Shown here: positions 1-8,816 of the stretch, piece by piece
How the letters are laid out: every line of letters starts with the position of its first letter
How positions within the stretch are numbered: position 1 is the first letter of the stretch
Source: Pectobacterium zantedeschiae
GTDB lineage: Bacteria > Pseudomonadota > Gammaproteobacteria > Enterobacterales > Enterobacteriaceae
DNA length: 64,000 nucleotides
Direction of reading: 5' to 3'
NCBI RefSeq assembly: GCF_004137795.1
Contig: NZ_NWTM01000001.1
Span: 2,159,229-2,223,228, forward strand
Notes under the pieces: model-generated
What the model saw: the letters and a program-made list of their open reading frames with translations, nothing else
Database searches by the model: none
What the model was told of the DNA's origin: nothing
Made by a program: the position numbers and the translations under genes

Positions 1-404
1 TTAAGCGTCGCAAGCTCGGCGTTCGCCAGCTGGTTACTGCGATTGAAAATACCGTGATTGGCACACTGGCACACTTCCAGATTGAAGCTCATGCGCGCCC
101 TGATGCACCCGGTGTCTACGTGGGTGAGCGTAAAATTTGTTCGCTAGGGCTGCGTATTCGTAAAGGTTGCTCTTTCCACGGGCTGGCGCTCAATATCGCC
201 ATGGATCTTTCTCCTTTCCTGCGTATCAACCCCTGTGGTTACGCCGGTATGGAAATGACGCAGGTAAGCGATCTCGTGCCAGGCATCACGTTGGATGACA
301 CCTCACCGGTGCTGGTGAAGACCTTTTTGCAGTTAGTCGGCTATTCCGCACCCGAATATATTCCGTGGAACCTGGACGTTCAGGGTGAGCCGCTTTCTGC
401 TTAA
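1..404 (+). CDS. lipB: Octanoyltransferase LipB, C-terminal part
   Basis: Cytoplasmic octanoyl-[acyl carrier protein]:protein transferase, the first step of endogenous lipoate synthesis, which loads octanoate on lipoyl-domain lysines. Only about the last 133 residues are present; the frame is open from base 3 and ends at TAA 402-404. The family's catalytic lysine lies in [14 protein letters not shown] and the thioester cysteine in NPCGYAGM, so the active-site half is intact. The 5' end lies outside the window. lipA follows after 226 bp of AT-rich DNA, so lipA probably has its own promoter. Identification is by clear resemblance to enterobacterial LipB. Confidence 0.97.
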   Translation, partial: KRRKLGVRQLVTAIENTVIGTLAHFQIEAHARPDAPGVYVGERKICSLGLRIRKGCSFHGLALNIAMDLSPFLRINPCGYAGMEMTQVSDLVPGITLDDTSPVLVKTFLQLVGYSAPEYIPWNLDVQGEPLSA

Positions 405-630
405 CCTGTTTCATTCTGTCAATAAAAATCAGCCAGTTGGACGCTCGCTTTTTGATAAATTACATTTTATTCACATAATTTCTTCATTTTGATCGTGCAA
501 AAGCTGATTGTGATTAGGCAAGATGATATAATTTTTATAGTTTTTTAAAAAAAGTTTAACAAAAAACATAATCCTTTGAATTTGAAAAACAAATTTAAAG
601 AAACGATTCAGAACTGGAACTTACGCAAAC

Positions 631-1596
631 ATGAGTAAACCGATTCAGATCGAACGCGGTGTCAAATACCGCGATGCCGATAAGATGGCCCTAATTCCGG
701 TACGTACCGTCGTTACCGAACGCCAAGAGCTTCTGCGCAAACCTGAATGGATGAAGATTAAACTTCCGGCGGATTCGAGCCGTATTCAGGGAATCAAAGC
801 GGCAATGCGCAAAAATGGGTTGCACTCAGTTTGCGAAGAAGCGTCCTGTCCGAATCTGGCCGAGTGTTTCAACCACGGTACGGCCACCTTCATGATTCTG
901 GGTGCCATTTGTACGCGTCGCTGCCCGTTCTGTGACGTTGCCCACGGCCGCCCGCTTACGCCGGACGCCAATGAGCCAGAGAAGCTGGCACAAACAATCC
1001 ATGACATGGGCTTACGCTATGTCGTGATCACCTCCGTTGACCGTGATGACCTGCGCGACGGTGGAGCACAACACTTTGCGGATTGTATTAGCGCTATCCG
1101 CCGCAAGAACCCACATATTCGGATCGAAACGCTGGTGCCAGACTTCCGTGGCCGTATGGATCGCGCGTTGGAAATCTTGACCGCTACGCCACCAGATGTA
1201 TTCAACCACAATCTGGAAAACGTACCGCGCGTTTACCGCCAGGTCCGCCCTGGTGCGAACTATGAATGGTCGCTGAAGCTGCTGGAAAACTTCAAGAACG
1301 CGCACCCTGACATCCCGACCAAATCTGGTCTGATGGTTGGATTAGGGGAAACCAATGCTGAAATCGTGGAAGTCATGCGCGACCTGCGCCGCCACGGTGT
1401 GACAATGCTGACGCTGGGACAATATTTACAGCCGAGCCGCCACCACCTGCCGGTACAGCGCTATGTCAGTCCAGATGAGTTCGATGAGATGAAAGCCGAA
1501 GCGATGGCGATGGGCTTTACCCATGCGGCCTGCGGCCCGTTTGTTCGCTCGTCTTACCATGCCGACCTACAGGCAAAGGGCATCGAAGTAAAATAA
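631..1596 (+). CDS. lipA: Lipoyl synthase LipA
   Basis: Radical-SAM enzyme that inserts two sulfurs into protein-bound octanoyl groups, completing lipoyl cofactor synthesis after LipB. The 321 residues equal the usual enterobacterial length. Visible are the auxiliary-cluster cysteines in [11 protein letters not shown], the radical-SAM motif CTRRCPFC (CxxxCxxC) about 100 residues in, and the C-terminal serine motif VRSSY, which ligates the sacrificial cluster in this family. The ATG start gives the conserved [19 protein letters not shown]-terminus. It sits downstream of lipB and is followed by a hairpin terminator shared with convergent tatE. Confidence 0.98.
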   Translation: MSKPIQIERGVKYRDADKMALIPVRTVVTERQELLRKPEWMKIKLPADSSRIQGIKAAMRKNGLHSVCEEASCPNLAECFNHGTATFMILGAICTRRCPFCDVAHGRPLTPDANEPEKLAQTIHDMGLRYVVITSVDRDDLRDGGAQHFADCISAIRRKNPHIRIETLVPDFRGRMDRALEILTATPPDVFNHNLENVPRVYRQVRPGANYEWSLKLLENFKNAHPDIPTKSGLMVGLGETNAEIVEVMRDLRRHGVTMLTLGQYLQPSRHHLPVQRYVSPDEFDEMKAEAMAMGFTHAACGPFVRSSYHADLQAKGIEVK

Positions 1597-1633
1597 GCAC
1601 TCATACATTTTTACACATTTTTTGTGTGGAATA

Positions 1634-1664
1634 AAAAACGGACGGCAATTGCTGTCCGTTTTGT
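1634..1664. terminator. Bidirectional terminator between lipA and tatE
   Basis: An inverted repeat built on ACGGACGGC, a short AATT centre and GCTGTCCGT is flanked by an A-run on the left and TTTTGTT on the right, so it can end transcription from both convergent genes. Seen directly; function inferred. Confidence 0.85.
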
Positions 1665-1678
1665 TATGTGAAGTGCGA

Positions 1679-1876
1679 TCAGGATTCTTTACGAGATGAA
1701 TCATTCAGCGCTGCCGTGTCATCCGTTTTTGCCGGTTGCTCGTCATTCATCGCCTTCTTGAAACCTTTAATCGCCGCACCCAAATCGCCACCTAAGCTAC
1801 GAAGTTTATTCGTACCGAACAGCAGAATGATTAATGCGCCAATCACCAATAGTTTGGCAATACTGATACCTTCCAT
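1679..1876 (-). CDS. tatE: Twin-arginine translocase subunit TatE
   Basis: Small TatA-family component of the Tat system, which exports folded proteins across the inner membrane. The 65 residues start [21 protein letters not shown]: a short N-terminal membrane helix, then the FGTNKL hinge, the amphipathic helix ([15 protein letters not shown]) and a polar tail. The position beside lipA and convergent to it matches enterobacterial tatE rather than the tatABC operon. The short C-terminal tail also favours TatE over TatA. Confidence 0.94.
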   Translation of the reverse strand: MEGISIAKLLVIGALIILLFGTNKLRSLGGDLGAAIKGFKKAMNDEQPAKTDDTAALNDSSRKES

Positions 1877-2138
1877 ACAAACCTACCTGATTTACAGAGG
1901 CTGGAGACGCCAGCGAACGAGAACACGTACTTGTCGAATAATGGTTGTCAAAAAACAGGGTTGTCGAAAAAATTTTTTGCATCCTATGTCCTCTATGTAA
2001 AACCTTACGCCGCACGACACAATTGCTATCTGTAACAAAGTAAGACGCCGCTTTCGCACATATTCAGATCGCTTTACAACTTTCCCCTCTGCATCACTAC
2101 AAAAATCCCATCTGACGGCGTAAACTTTCCCTACTAAA

Positions 2139-2236
2139 GTGGAGATGACATTCCTCCCTACCCTAGCGCCACCAAAAACGCTGGTAGCCTGAAGTACAGG
2201 GTACAACCGCCACTCGGCTAATGATGTCTACGTCCA
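2139..2236 (+). promoter_or_regulatory. Fluoride riboswitch (crcB motif) leader of crcB
   Basis: The leader has the landmarks of the crcB-motif aptamer. GGAG/CTCC (from 2141) closes a loop holding GATGACATT. AACCGCC (2205-2211) is followed by GGCTAATGATGTCTAC (2216-2231). GACAT at 2147-2151 is exactly complementary to ATGTC at 2224-2228, forming the expected pseudoknot, and GCC/GGC forms the short third stem. Unlike compact versions I remember, about 45 nt with a TACCCT/AGGGTA stem (2159-2164 with 2198-2203) sit between the second stem and AACCGCC. The next gene is the fluoride exporter gene, the classical target of this RNA. Bases 1877-2138 upstream show nothing I can assign. Confidence 0.85.
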
Positions 2237-2255
2237 CCTCGCAGAGAGGGCGTAG
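2228..2255 (+). promoter_or_regulatory. Possible expression-platform hairpin of the fluoride riboswitch
   Basis: CTACGTCC (2228-2235) can pair with GGGCGTAG (2248-2255) over 8 bp including one G-T pair. It shares base 2228 with the pseudoknot and uses the conserved CTAC that follows it, so ligand-bound and alternative folds would compete. No T-run follows, so the control mechanism (translation, Rho or termination) is unclear. Inference from complementarity. Confidence 0.4.
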
Positions 2256-2321
2256 TGTCCTGCCCAATACTCTCCGAGATCGCAAAAAGCAATCTGTGCA
2301 AAGTAATCCAAAAAGGTTTCT

Positions 2322-2705
2322 ATGTTTAGTACATTACTCGCGGTATTTATTGGTGGCGGAGTCGGCAGCGTGGCGCGCTGGCAGTTGGGAGTTAAGTTTA
2401 ACAACCTGTATCCAACGTTACCGCTGGGCACTTTGCTTGCCAACTTGATTGGGGCTTTCGTTATTGGCGGCGCGTTAGCCTTCTTCCTGCGCCATCCCCA
2501 TCTCGATCAGGACTGGAAAATATTAATTACTACCGGGCTGTGCGGCGGCTTAACGACGTTTTCGACCTTTTCCGCAGAAGTTGTCATGTTTCTGCAAAGC
2601 GGACAGTTGGCTGCGGCGGGATTACATGTGCTGTTGAATTTGGCGGGCTCATTACTTATGACCGCATTGGCGTTTGCGTTGGTCACTTGGGTAACAACAC
2701 ACTGA
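2322..2705 (+). CDS. crcB: Fluoride ion exporter CrcB (Fluc channel)
   Basis: Small inner-membrane protein that works as a dual-topology dimer and lets fluoride leave the cell. The 127 residues form four hydrophobic segments, with the family motifs [10 protein letters not shown] near the N-terminus and [13 protein letters not shown] in the middle. The start is the ATG preceded by AAAAAGG (2310-2316). The upstream fluoride riboswitch predicts expression when cytoplasmic fluoride rises. cspE lies convergent downstream, as in E. coli. Confidence 0.95.
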   Translation: MFSTLLAVFIGGGVGSVARWQLGVKFNNLYPTLPLGTLLANLIGAFVIGGALAFFLRHPHLDQDWKILITTGLCGGLTTFSTFSAEVVMFLQSGQLAAAGLHVLLNLAGSLLMTALAFALVTWVTTH

Positions 2706-2730
2706 TATAACGTAGAAAATGAGGCAAAAA

Positions 2731-2753
2731 AAACCCGCCATTGGCGGGTTTTT
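2731..2753. terminator. Bidirectional terminator between crcB and cspE
   Basis: Perfect stem AACCCGCCA/TGGCGGGTT with an A-run on the left and TTTTT on the right; serves convergent crcB and cspE. Seen directly. Confidence 0.9.
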
Positions 2754-2769
2754 CACGAAATCGGTATAA

Positions 2770-2979
2770 TTAAATAGCGTTAACGTTAGCAGCAGAAGGA
2801 CCTTTGGCACCGTCAGTGATTTCGAACTCTACACGCTGACCTTCAGCCAGAGTTTTGAAACCATTGCTCTGGATGGCAGAGAAGTGTACGAACACGTCTT
2901 TGCTACCATCTTCTGGAGTAATGAAACCGAAGCCTTTGGACTCATTAAACCACTTAACACTACCTTTAATCTTAGACAT
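2770..2979 (-). CDS. cspE: Cold-shock-like protein CspE
   Basis: Five-stranded beta-barrel RNA/DNA chaperone, 69 residues. The RNA-binding motifs KGFGFI and VFVHF are both present, and the order [27 protein letters not shown] matches CspE/CspC. An in-frame codon 30 bases upstream would add ten residues, but the family start is MSKIKG at 2979, preceded on the minus strand by AAAGGTAAG. Its position beside crcB is the E. coli cspE context, which decides between CspE and CspC. Confidence 0.93.
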   Translation of the reverse strand: MSKIKGSVKWFNESKGFGFITPEDGSKDVFVHFSAIQSNGFKTLAEGQRVEFEITDGAKGPSAANVNAI

Positions 2980-3197
2980 CAAACTTACCTTTACATGAAT
3001 GAAAGACACAAAATCTGTGTCAGGTACAGTACAACAATAGATTGACCTTTTGTCCAGTTGAAGTTGGATAAAAAGTGATAAAAGTCGCTAAAAATGTATA
3101 CCGAACGACTTCGCTGCCCTATTTTAACCGAATGCAGAATACAGGGAGTTCAGTTCTGGTCGATTCATCACTTTTTACGATATCAAAGGAAGGTGCC

Positions 3198-3902
3198 ATG
3201 GTAAGCAAAACGCTGGGTCTGATCGGGGGCATGAGTTGGGAATCCACGATCCCGTATTACCGCATTATCAACGAATATGTAAAAAACCAACTTGGTGGCC
3301 TGCACTCCGCCAAAATCATCCTTCACAGTGTCGATTTTCACGAGATCGAACAATTGCAGTCACAAGGTGATTGGGAACAGGCAGCGGCCGTACTAAGCAA
3401 TATCGCCGTAGGATTACGCCAGGCGGGGGCAGACGCTATCGTTATCTGTACCAACACCATGCATAAAGTCGCTGATGACGTTGAACGCACCTGTCAGCTT
3501 CCCCTTTTGCATATTGCCGATGCTACCGGCGCCAGTCTGAAACAGCACCGATTGAAGAAAGTTGGTTTGCTCGGCACCCGCTACACGATGGAGCAGGATT
3601 TCTATCGCCAGCGCATTCAGGAACGATTTGGCGTGGACGTAATTGTTCCTGACCATGAGGGGAAAGAATTAGTTAATCGCATCATTTACGATGAATTGTG
3701 TCTGGGGAACATTAACGACACATCACGGCAGGTCTATCGGGATATAATCCAACAACTTGAACAGCAAGGTGCGGAAGGCATCATTCTGGGGTGTACAGAA
3801 ATTCCGCTATTAATCAGTGCAGGAGATGCGACGGTTCCTCTCTTTGATACCAGTTACCTTCACGCCATCGCTGCCGCGAAATTTGCGCTTAATATGTCTT
3901 AA
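3198..3902 (+). CDS. Aspartate/glutamate racemase family protein (YgeA-like)
   Basis: Cofactor-independent amino-acid racemase of 234 residues. Both catalytic cysteines are in the expected settings: CTNTMH in the first half and GCTEIPLL in the second. The N-terminus KTLGLIGGMSWEST is typical of the family. The frame is open for 41 codons upstream, but ATG 3198 has a strong ribosome site (AAAGGAAGG) and gives the family start, so I use it. Family is clear; substrate (Asp, Glu or another amino acid) cannot be told from sequence. The gene stands alone, with a hairpin downstream. Confidence 0.85.
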   Translation: MVSKTLGLIGGMSWESTIPYYRIINEYVKNQLGGLHSAKIILHSVDFHEIEQLQSQGDWEQAAAVLSNIAVGLRQAGADAIVICTNTMHKVADDVERTCQLPLLHIADATGASLKQHRLKKVGLLGTRYTMEQDFYRQRIQERFGVDVIVPDHEGKELVNRIIYDELCLGNINDTSRQVYRDIIQQLEQQGAEGIILGCTEIPLLISAGDATVPLFDTSYLHAIAAAKFALNMS

Positions 3903-3937
3903 TCCGTTGTAATAGCACACCCATATAAAATAAACAG

Positions 3938-3975
3938 TATCACTCGGCTACCACGAATATAGGTGCCGAGTGATA
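3938..3975. terminator. Hairpin between convergent genes, probable terminator
   Basis: TATCACTCGGC (3938-3948) pairs perfectly with GCCGAGTGATA (3965-3975) over 11 bp, between the racemase gene and the convergent metallo-beta-lactamase-fold gene. The flanking T-run is poor, so strength is uncertain. Confidence 0.6.
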
Positions 3976-4021
3976 TATTCATTAGCACTGACTACGCGTC
4001 AAGCAATTCCCACTACTGCGG

Positions 4022-5203
4022 TTAATCTTTAAGGGCTATTGTCCCTTTCAGATGCGTAAAGGAGTAATCCTTCGCCGCAATATTGGTATAAACCGTACCG
4101 GTATTCCAATCTTGTACATGAACCACATTCGACCCCGTATGTGGCTCATTCCAATAGACCATGAACACGTTTTTGCTCACCTCAATCGGGAGGTACTCCA
4201 CCGTATCCGTAACGCCTTTAAAAGCTCCTGATGTACCAATAAATGACATCGTATGATTATCTTTAAAGGTCAACTCAAAGACCGTATCACCGAAGTGAAT
4301 TTCAGCCTTGCTGCCGATTGGTGGATAAGGCGATGTAACATGCCAAGGCAGTTCACCGGTAAACACTTTCGCACCAAATTCAAGCGATTCTTTGCCCGGT
4401 AAATCAGGATAAGCCTTTTCCAACTCAGCAATGATGCCCGATGCATCTTTATTCGTGGATGCCGCAACCTTATAATCAGACAGGTATTTTCTGACAAAAC
4501 CCAAAATGGCAGGCGAGAAATCACTTTTCACGTAATGACCGGGAATCACTTTCTCCGGTTTCAACGATCGCATATCGTCAATCACGTTAATCCAGCGATC
4601 GATATCTTTAGCTGTTGACGTATCTGCCATCCACAGATGCCCGCCTTCACTCACAGGAATTCCCCCTAGCACCGTTTTAAGTGATGGAACCCATAGATAG
4701 CTATGTGCGGAATCACCTTTGACTTGTCTGATATAAATATTTTCTCCATCAATAACCAGCTTATTCGTCGTCACAGCCTCTGGAACATAGAGTTTTTCTG
4801 GCGCATCGGATCCGAGTTTTTCTTTCCAAACCTCTAATTTAGTATCTTTGGATGCAGAAATAAGATAAGCCGTCTGTGCAGTAGACACTACCTGTGCTTT
4901 AGGGAAGGCTTTCTTGATTTCATCCAAGCCGAAATAATAATCTGGGTCGCTATGAGAAATATAGATATATTTCAAATCCCTTCCAGAAGCATTGACAATA
5001 TCAATAACCTCTTTGGCGTATTTCTTTTGAAACTGTGCATCAACAAGCACTGCATCACGATCGCCATAAATCAGCGTAGAAGAGACAGGGAATATCGCAT
5101 CTGAACCTGGATTGAATGTCGTTAAGTTAAGTGAACTGGCAAAAACATTAGCAGAGATCGCCATTGCGGCAATAAATGTCGCGCTATTTATTTTTTTCAT
5201 CAT
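4022..5203 (-). CDS. Exported metallo-beta-lactamase-fold protein with extra C-terminal domain
   Basis: 393 residues with a signal peptide (MMKKINSATFIAAMAISANVFA), so probably periplasmic. The metallo-beta-lactamase fold occupies about residues 25-260, but the usual HxHxDH metal motif is replaced by HSDPDYYFG; later motifs GGIPVSEGGHLW and VIPGHY remain. After about residue 285 a further domain of roughly 110 residues begins (FGDTVFELTFKDNHTMSF to the end) that resembles MoaF-like beta-barrel domains, a tentative call. It is a paralogue of the protein at 5893-6726, which stops exactly where this extra domain starts. The minus-strand start has AAGGA seven bases upstream. Reaction unknown. Confidence 0.75.
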   Translation of the reverse strand: MMKKINSATFIAAMAISANVFASSLNLTTFNPGSDAIFPVSSTLIYGDRDAVLVDAQFQKKYAKEVIDIVNASGRDLKYIYISHSDPDYYFGLDEIKKAFPKAQVVSTAQTAYLISASKDTKLEVWKEKLGSDAPEKLYVPEAVTTNKLVIDGENIYIRQVKGDSAHSYLWVPSLKTVLGGIPVSEGGHLWMADTSTAKDIDRWINVIDDMRSLKPEKVIPGHYVKSDFSPAILGFVRKYLSDYKVAASTNKDASGIIAELEKAYPDLPGKESLEFGAKVFTGELPWHVTSPYPPIGSKAEIHFGDTVFELTFKDNHTMSFIGTSGAFKGVTDTVEYLPIEVSKNVFMVYWNEPHTGSNVVHVQDWNTGTVYTNIAAKDYSFTHLKGTIALKD

Positions 5204-5497
5204 AGATCATCCTTTTTATATAATAGATTATCAAATACCCCTAATTATCTTTACGCCCACACGAATGCATCTCACGCATTGAGTTGTTCAACACAACGAG
5301 AAAAAAAATAGGCATCAATAAATAGAAAGAAAATGATATTTAGATAAGTGGATAAATCACCATTTTCTTAATTTATTTAAACGACCCTCCAGTCATATAA
5401 AAATAAAATAAAGATATAACCTAACATTGAACAGATGGGGTTCGACCCCCACCTATTTACTGTTAGCCGGAATATAGCAAGTATAGTGACGACATAA

Positions 5498-5887
5498 TTA
5501 ACGAAGGGCTTCTTGAACCTTCTCACTATCCACATACTGCTCCATTTTCACGATCTTGCCATCTTGAAGATGATATAAATGCGCAAACGTTGCCGTCATG
5601 GATTTACCTGTTTTAAGATAAGTACCAGAATACACACCAAATGCAGCAACACGATCGCCATCAGCCAGGTAAGTATGTACTTTGGCCTGATAGTCTTTCC
5701 ACTCCGTACCTAACCGATGAAATACCCCCTCAACAATCTGCTGAGGCCCGACATAAGTACCGGCATAGGGAAAGCCAGCCGCCTCTGTCCATGTTGCATC
5801 TGCTGCCAAGACAGCAAGCAGATTTTTACCATTCTCTGCGGATGACCCTTCATAGGTCGCTTTAATAATATCCAAATTTGTTGGCAT
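5498..5887 (-). CDS. NTF2-like (SnoaL-type) small protein
   Basis: About 129 residues with the cone-shaped NTF2-like fold pattern: N-terminal helices, TWTEAAGFPYAGTYVGPQQIV, then strands ending HLYHLQDGKIVKMEQYVD. Relatives are small hydrolases, isomerases or binding proteins; no particular substrate is indicated. An upstream in-frame GTG at 5902 exists, but ATG 5887 leaves a 5-bp gap to the metallo-beta-lactamase-fold gene and gives the natural start MPTNLDIIKATYEG. It is almost certainly co-transcribed with that upstream gene. The 294 bp downstream to the next gene are AT-rich and show nothing more. Confidence 0.75.
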   Translation of the reverse strand: MPTNLDIIKATYEGSSAENGKNLLAVLAADATWTEAAGFPYAGTYVGPQQIVEGVFHRLGTEWKDYQAKVHTYLADGDRVAAFGVYSGTYLKTGKSMTATFAHLYHLQDGKIVKMEQYVDSEKVQEALR

Positions 5888-5892
5888 AATCC

Positions 5893-6726
5893 TTAACCCC
5901 ACTTTATCTCGCCGGTTGCTACTTTCGCGCCAATCTGCAGTGCAACATCCAATTTAGCATCGGGATAACGCGCGGTTAATGCAGCAATCAATGCCGTGCT
6001 GTCAGAAGATCGAGCCAACTCTTCTTCAAAAGCCAGGAGGTAATCACGCGTGTGGCGAATCGCGGCAACATCGATCGGTGCGTCTAATGCCACGTGTCCC
6101 GGTACAACGACTTTAGGGTCACGGGCAATGATTGCATCCAGATTTTTCACCCACGCTTTACGTGCTTCTGGCGTAGCAGTATCAGCAGTCCATACATGCA
6201 GTCCTGAGAAAATCAGCACGCCGCCAAACACAGCACCAAGCGATGGAACCCAGAGATAGCGGCGGTTAGTCAACCCTTCAGCATCCACGATCTGGATCTC
6301 ATGGCCTTCCAGAGTCAGTGCGCTGCCATCAAATACATCGGGTAAAACAATATCTGCCAGATTCTGTGGGCCATTTTCTTTAAGTTGTGGACCCCATACC
6401 GCTAATTTTTTCTCAACGTTTCCTTTTATCGCTTCAACAGTAGATGACGCCGCAATCACTTTTGCGTTCGGATAAGCAGCTTTAATCGGCCCCAGGCTGA
6501 AATAATAGTCTGGATCGCTTTGGCTGATGTAAATTGTGCTCAATGTTTTGCCGGATGCTTGAATCGCCTCAACAATAGTTTGACCATCAGATAACGTAAA
6601 ACCACCATCAATAAGGATGGCTTCATTTTCACCGAAAAGTAAAACTGGCGCACGGAAAAAGCCATGTTCACCCGCTGGAAAATGCTGCCAACTCAGATTA
6701 TTTTTTATCTCTGTATGAACTGTCAT
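5893..6726 (-). CDS. Cytoplasmic metallo-beta-lactamase-fold protein, degenerate metal motif
   Basis: 277 residues without a signal peptide, similar throughout to the exported protein at 4022-5203 but lacking its C-terminal domain. The HxHxDH signature is further changed: QSDPDYYFS replaces the paralogue's HSDPDYYFG, so even the first histidine is lost. GGVLIFSGLHVWTADTAT and VVPGHV are kept. Both copies keep SDPDYYF, so this segment is probably functional rather than decayed. The start ATG has AAAGGGG upstream. It forms an operon with the NTF2-like gene; a DsbA-like gene lies 187 bp upstream on the same strand. Confidence 0.75.
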   Translation of the reverse strand: MTVHTEIKNNLSWQHFPAGEHGFFRAPVLLFGENEAILIDGGFTLSDGQTIVEAIQASGKTLSTIYISQSDPDYYFSLGPIKAAYPNAKVIAASSTVEAIKGNVEKKLAVWGPQLKENGPQNLADIVLPDVFDGSALTLEGHEIQIVDAEGLTNRRYLWVPSLGAVFGGVLIFSGLHVWTADTATPEARKAWVKNLDAIIARDPKVVVPGHVALDAPIDVAAIRHTRDYLLAFEEELARSSDSTALIAALTARYPDAKLDVALQIGAKVATGEIKWG

Positions 6727-6913
6727 ATGAATCCCCTTTATATTGTCTTATATACATTACATAATTCTATTTTTAGACAGGCGATAAAAGAATGAAAAAT
6801 TCGTCGACAACGAATTGATCAGTCAGCGCACATGCCACTTGAAATATCACGGATATATACATTACTAATAAATAATAGATGGTACTTATCGTGAATAATA
6901 ATCACGATATCAA

Positions 6914-7552
6914 CTAAGCATTGTTAATTTCCTGAATAAAATCCTGGCTGTTTGAAAAAACCTTACCTGTAGGCAATATACGACGTTCTTTACCGTCATC
7001 CAGAATAAAATTAGGTACACCCTGTGCCCCAAATTCTTGCATCAAAAGCCGCGCATAATTGATACGAGACTGATTCGCCTGTAAAAGCGCATTATCCGGT
7101 TGTGCGATTAGGTTAGCCGCCTCATGCAGACCACGTTGTTCTAACCACCCCGCCAGCATTTCTCTGCTTGTGACATTATTTCCGTCAATATAACGAGCAT
7201 GTTGAATCGCTTTTAACGCTTCTAACTCATGTTCTGGAGCCGTCAATGACACAGCAGTAAGCGCTACCGTCGCCGGACCACTATCAAAAGCCTGAGATTG
7301 GTCACTCAGTACCTGCTGACGGTAGTTTTCAGTAAAACGTTGTCCAGTCAGGCGAGCGATACGCTGATCGTTACTCCAGGCATACTGAGCAAAATCGTCA
7401 TCCATTAAACGAGCGCCCTGACCTGAAAAAAGCCCTGTCGGCATAAGCTGAAGCGTCACATCTGGCAGTTGTGAGGCTGCTGTTACTGTTGAAGACGCGC
7501 CATAGCACCATCCACATAAGGGGTCGAACAAATACGTTAAAACCTTAGCCAT
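6914..7552 (-). CDS. DsbA-family thiol-disulfide oxidoreductase-like protein
   Basis: About 212 residues with a thioredoxin-fold start YLFDPLCGWCYGA, giving a CGWC redox pair, an inserted helical domain, and the cis-proline-type segment GVPNFILDD near residue 180. No signal peptide, so cytoplasmic. It belongs to the FrnE/DsbA-like group of predicted disulfide isomerases. A TTG seven codons upstream is possible, but ATG 7552 has a purine-rich site and starts MAKVLTYLFDP. Divergent from a LysR gene, which probably controls it. Confidence 0.82.
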   Translation of the reverse strand: MAKVLTYLFDPLCGWCYGASSTVTAASQLPDVTLQLMPTGLFSGQGARLMDDDFAQYAWSNDQRIARLTGQRFTENYRQQVLSDQSQAFDSGPATVALTAVSLTAPEHELEALKAIQHARYIDGNNVTSREMLAGWLEQRGLHEAANLIAQPDNALLQANQSRINYARLLMQEFGAQGVPNFILDDGKERRILPTGKVFSNSQDFIQEINNA

Positions 7553-7650
7553 AGCATTTTCTTCTTTCGTCAAGGAACTCTGCCCGTTGATTGGATGAAG
7601 AACATGCTACGCAAAAGTCATTGACAGATAAATATGAACGCTATAAACAC

Positions 7651-7673
7651 ATTGTATGGAAAAAGCATACAAT
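7651..7673. promoter_or_regulatory. Perfect inverted repeat over the LysR start codon, candidate operator
   Basis: ATTGTATG (7651-7658), a 7-nt spacer and CATACAAT (7666-7673) form a perfect 8-7-8 inverted repeat with the spacing of LysR-type boxes. It lies in the divergent region before the DsbA-like gene and covers the ATG at 7656. Site seen directly; operator role inferred. Confidence 0.5.
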
Positions 7674-8597
7674 AAAGATCGGATAAACTCGGTCGTTTTA
7701 TCCAACCTCAATCGTCTGGCCTATTTCACTGCGGTAGTCGAAACATCGTCATTTACTGCGGCAGCCGAGCGGTTGGGTATTACAAAAGCAGTGGTCAGCC
7801 AGCAAGTTGCAAAACTTGAGGATGAATTGCGCACAACGCTATTAATCCGCAGCACACGCCGTGTCCGCACGACGGAAGCAGGACAGGCATTTTATTATCG
7901 CTGTGTATTGATTTTGAAAGATGCAGAGGATGCCTTTAGCGAACTGGCTGAACGCATCAGTGAGCCCTCAGGAACACTACGACTCACCGCCCCATTGGAT
8001 TACGGGATTAATGTCGTCGTCCCAACGATTACCGAATTCTCCAGGCAATTTAGCCAGTGCAAAGTTGAAGCATCGTTTAGCGACAAAACGATGGATGTGA
8101 TGTCCGAAAATACGAATACAGATGTGGCAATACGCGTAGGTTGGCTCACAGAACAGCATTTACAGGCACGGAAAATAGGTCATTTTCGGCAAGTGCTAGT
8201 AGCATCAGGGCATGACAATCCCAGCATTCGTGAGCTTACTGAGCCACAGGAGATTATCTCCCTACCTTTTATCGCGAATACGGCCCTACGCGAACATTCT
8301 CTCTGGACATTCTCGCAAAATGAGCTTGAGCGGCAAACCATACGTCTTCACCCATCCATCTTGCTTGACGCCACATTGGCTGTGAAAGAAGCCGTTCTCG
8401 ACGGAGCGGGGCTTGCCATATTACCGGATTTTACCATTGCGGATGAACTTGCCTCAGGTCGGCTCATTCAGGTACTTCCACAATGGAATTTACCGATTGG
8501 ATATATTTATGCGGTATTTCCTACCGCACGTTTTCGTCCAGCAAAAGTTAAAGCCTTCATTGAGCTGCTCACACGCCGAATCACCCCAACGCCCTAA
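7656..8597 (+). CDS. LysR-family transcriptional regulator
   Basis: 313 residues. The winged helix-turn-helix is at about residues 20-75 (NRLAYFTAVVETSSFTAAAERLGITKAVVSQQVAKLE, cited in part), followed by a substrate-binding domain to the end. The first about 15 residues are an unusual extension, there is no good ribosome site before the ATG, and no other usual start codon occurs before the conserved region, so the start is uncertain. Divergent from the DsbA-like gene; LysR genes usually control the divergent neighbour, so it may also govern the metallo-beta-lactamase-fold and NTF2-like genes. Effector unknown. Confidence 0.85.
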   Translation: MEKAYNKDRINSVVLSNLNRLAYFTAVVETSSFTAAAERLGITKAVVSQQVAKLEDELRTTLLIRSTRRVRTTEAGQAFYYRCVLILKDAEDAFSELAERISEPSGTLRLTAPLDYGINVVVPTITEFSRQFSQCKVEASFSDKTMDVMSENTNTDVAIRVGWLTEQHLQARKIGHFRQVLVASGHDNPSIRELTEPQEIISLPFIANTALREHSLWTFSQNELERQTIRLHPSILLDATLAVKEAVLDGAGLAILPDFTIADELASGRLIQVLPQWNLPIGYIYAVFPTARFRPAKVKAFIELLTRRITPTP

Positions 8598-8816
8598 GCA
8601 CACAGAGACGCAAAGTCAGCCAACGCAGCATAAGTTCATAGCGCGATAGCTGCACTTTGAGGATCTCTTCCTCTTTTTAACGCCTTGCCGATCATGACAG
8701 CACCACTAAGAAAATCATGAGAATAAAAATAAATTATTGAATTTTATTGATATTATAAATCATGGTTAATATTTAATAATACCCTCTTTTATTTACTCAG
8801 GTTTCCCCTTTTTGCA
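8598..8816. other. Intergenic stretch after the LysR gene
   Basis: With the terminator at 8817-8852 it makes a 306-bp gap. It holds a weak hairpin GAGGA/TCCTC followed by TTTTT (8659-8678) that may end the LysR transcript, then very AT-rich sequence. I see no gene. Confidence 0.4.

Noticed and set aside
2221-2448. Short plus-strand frame overlapping the crcB leader
   Set aside because: It runs through the riboswitch and into crcB in another frame and shows no protein-like features.
4022-6726. SaxA-type isothiocyanate hydrolases or true beta-lactamases
   Set aside because: Both proteins lack the HxHxDH metal motif such enzymes need, so neither function can be claimed.
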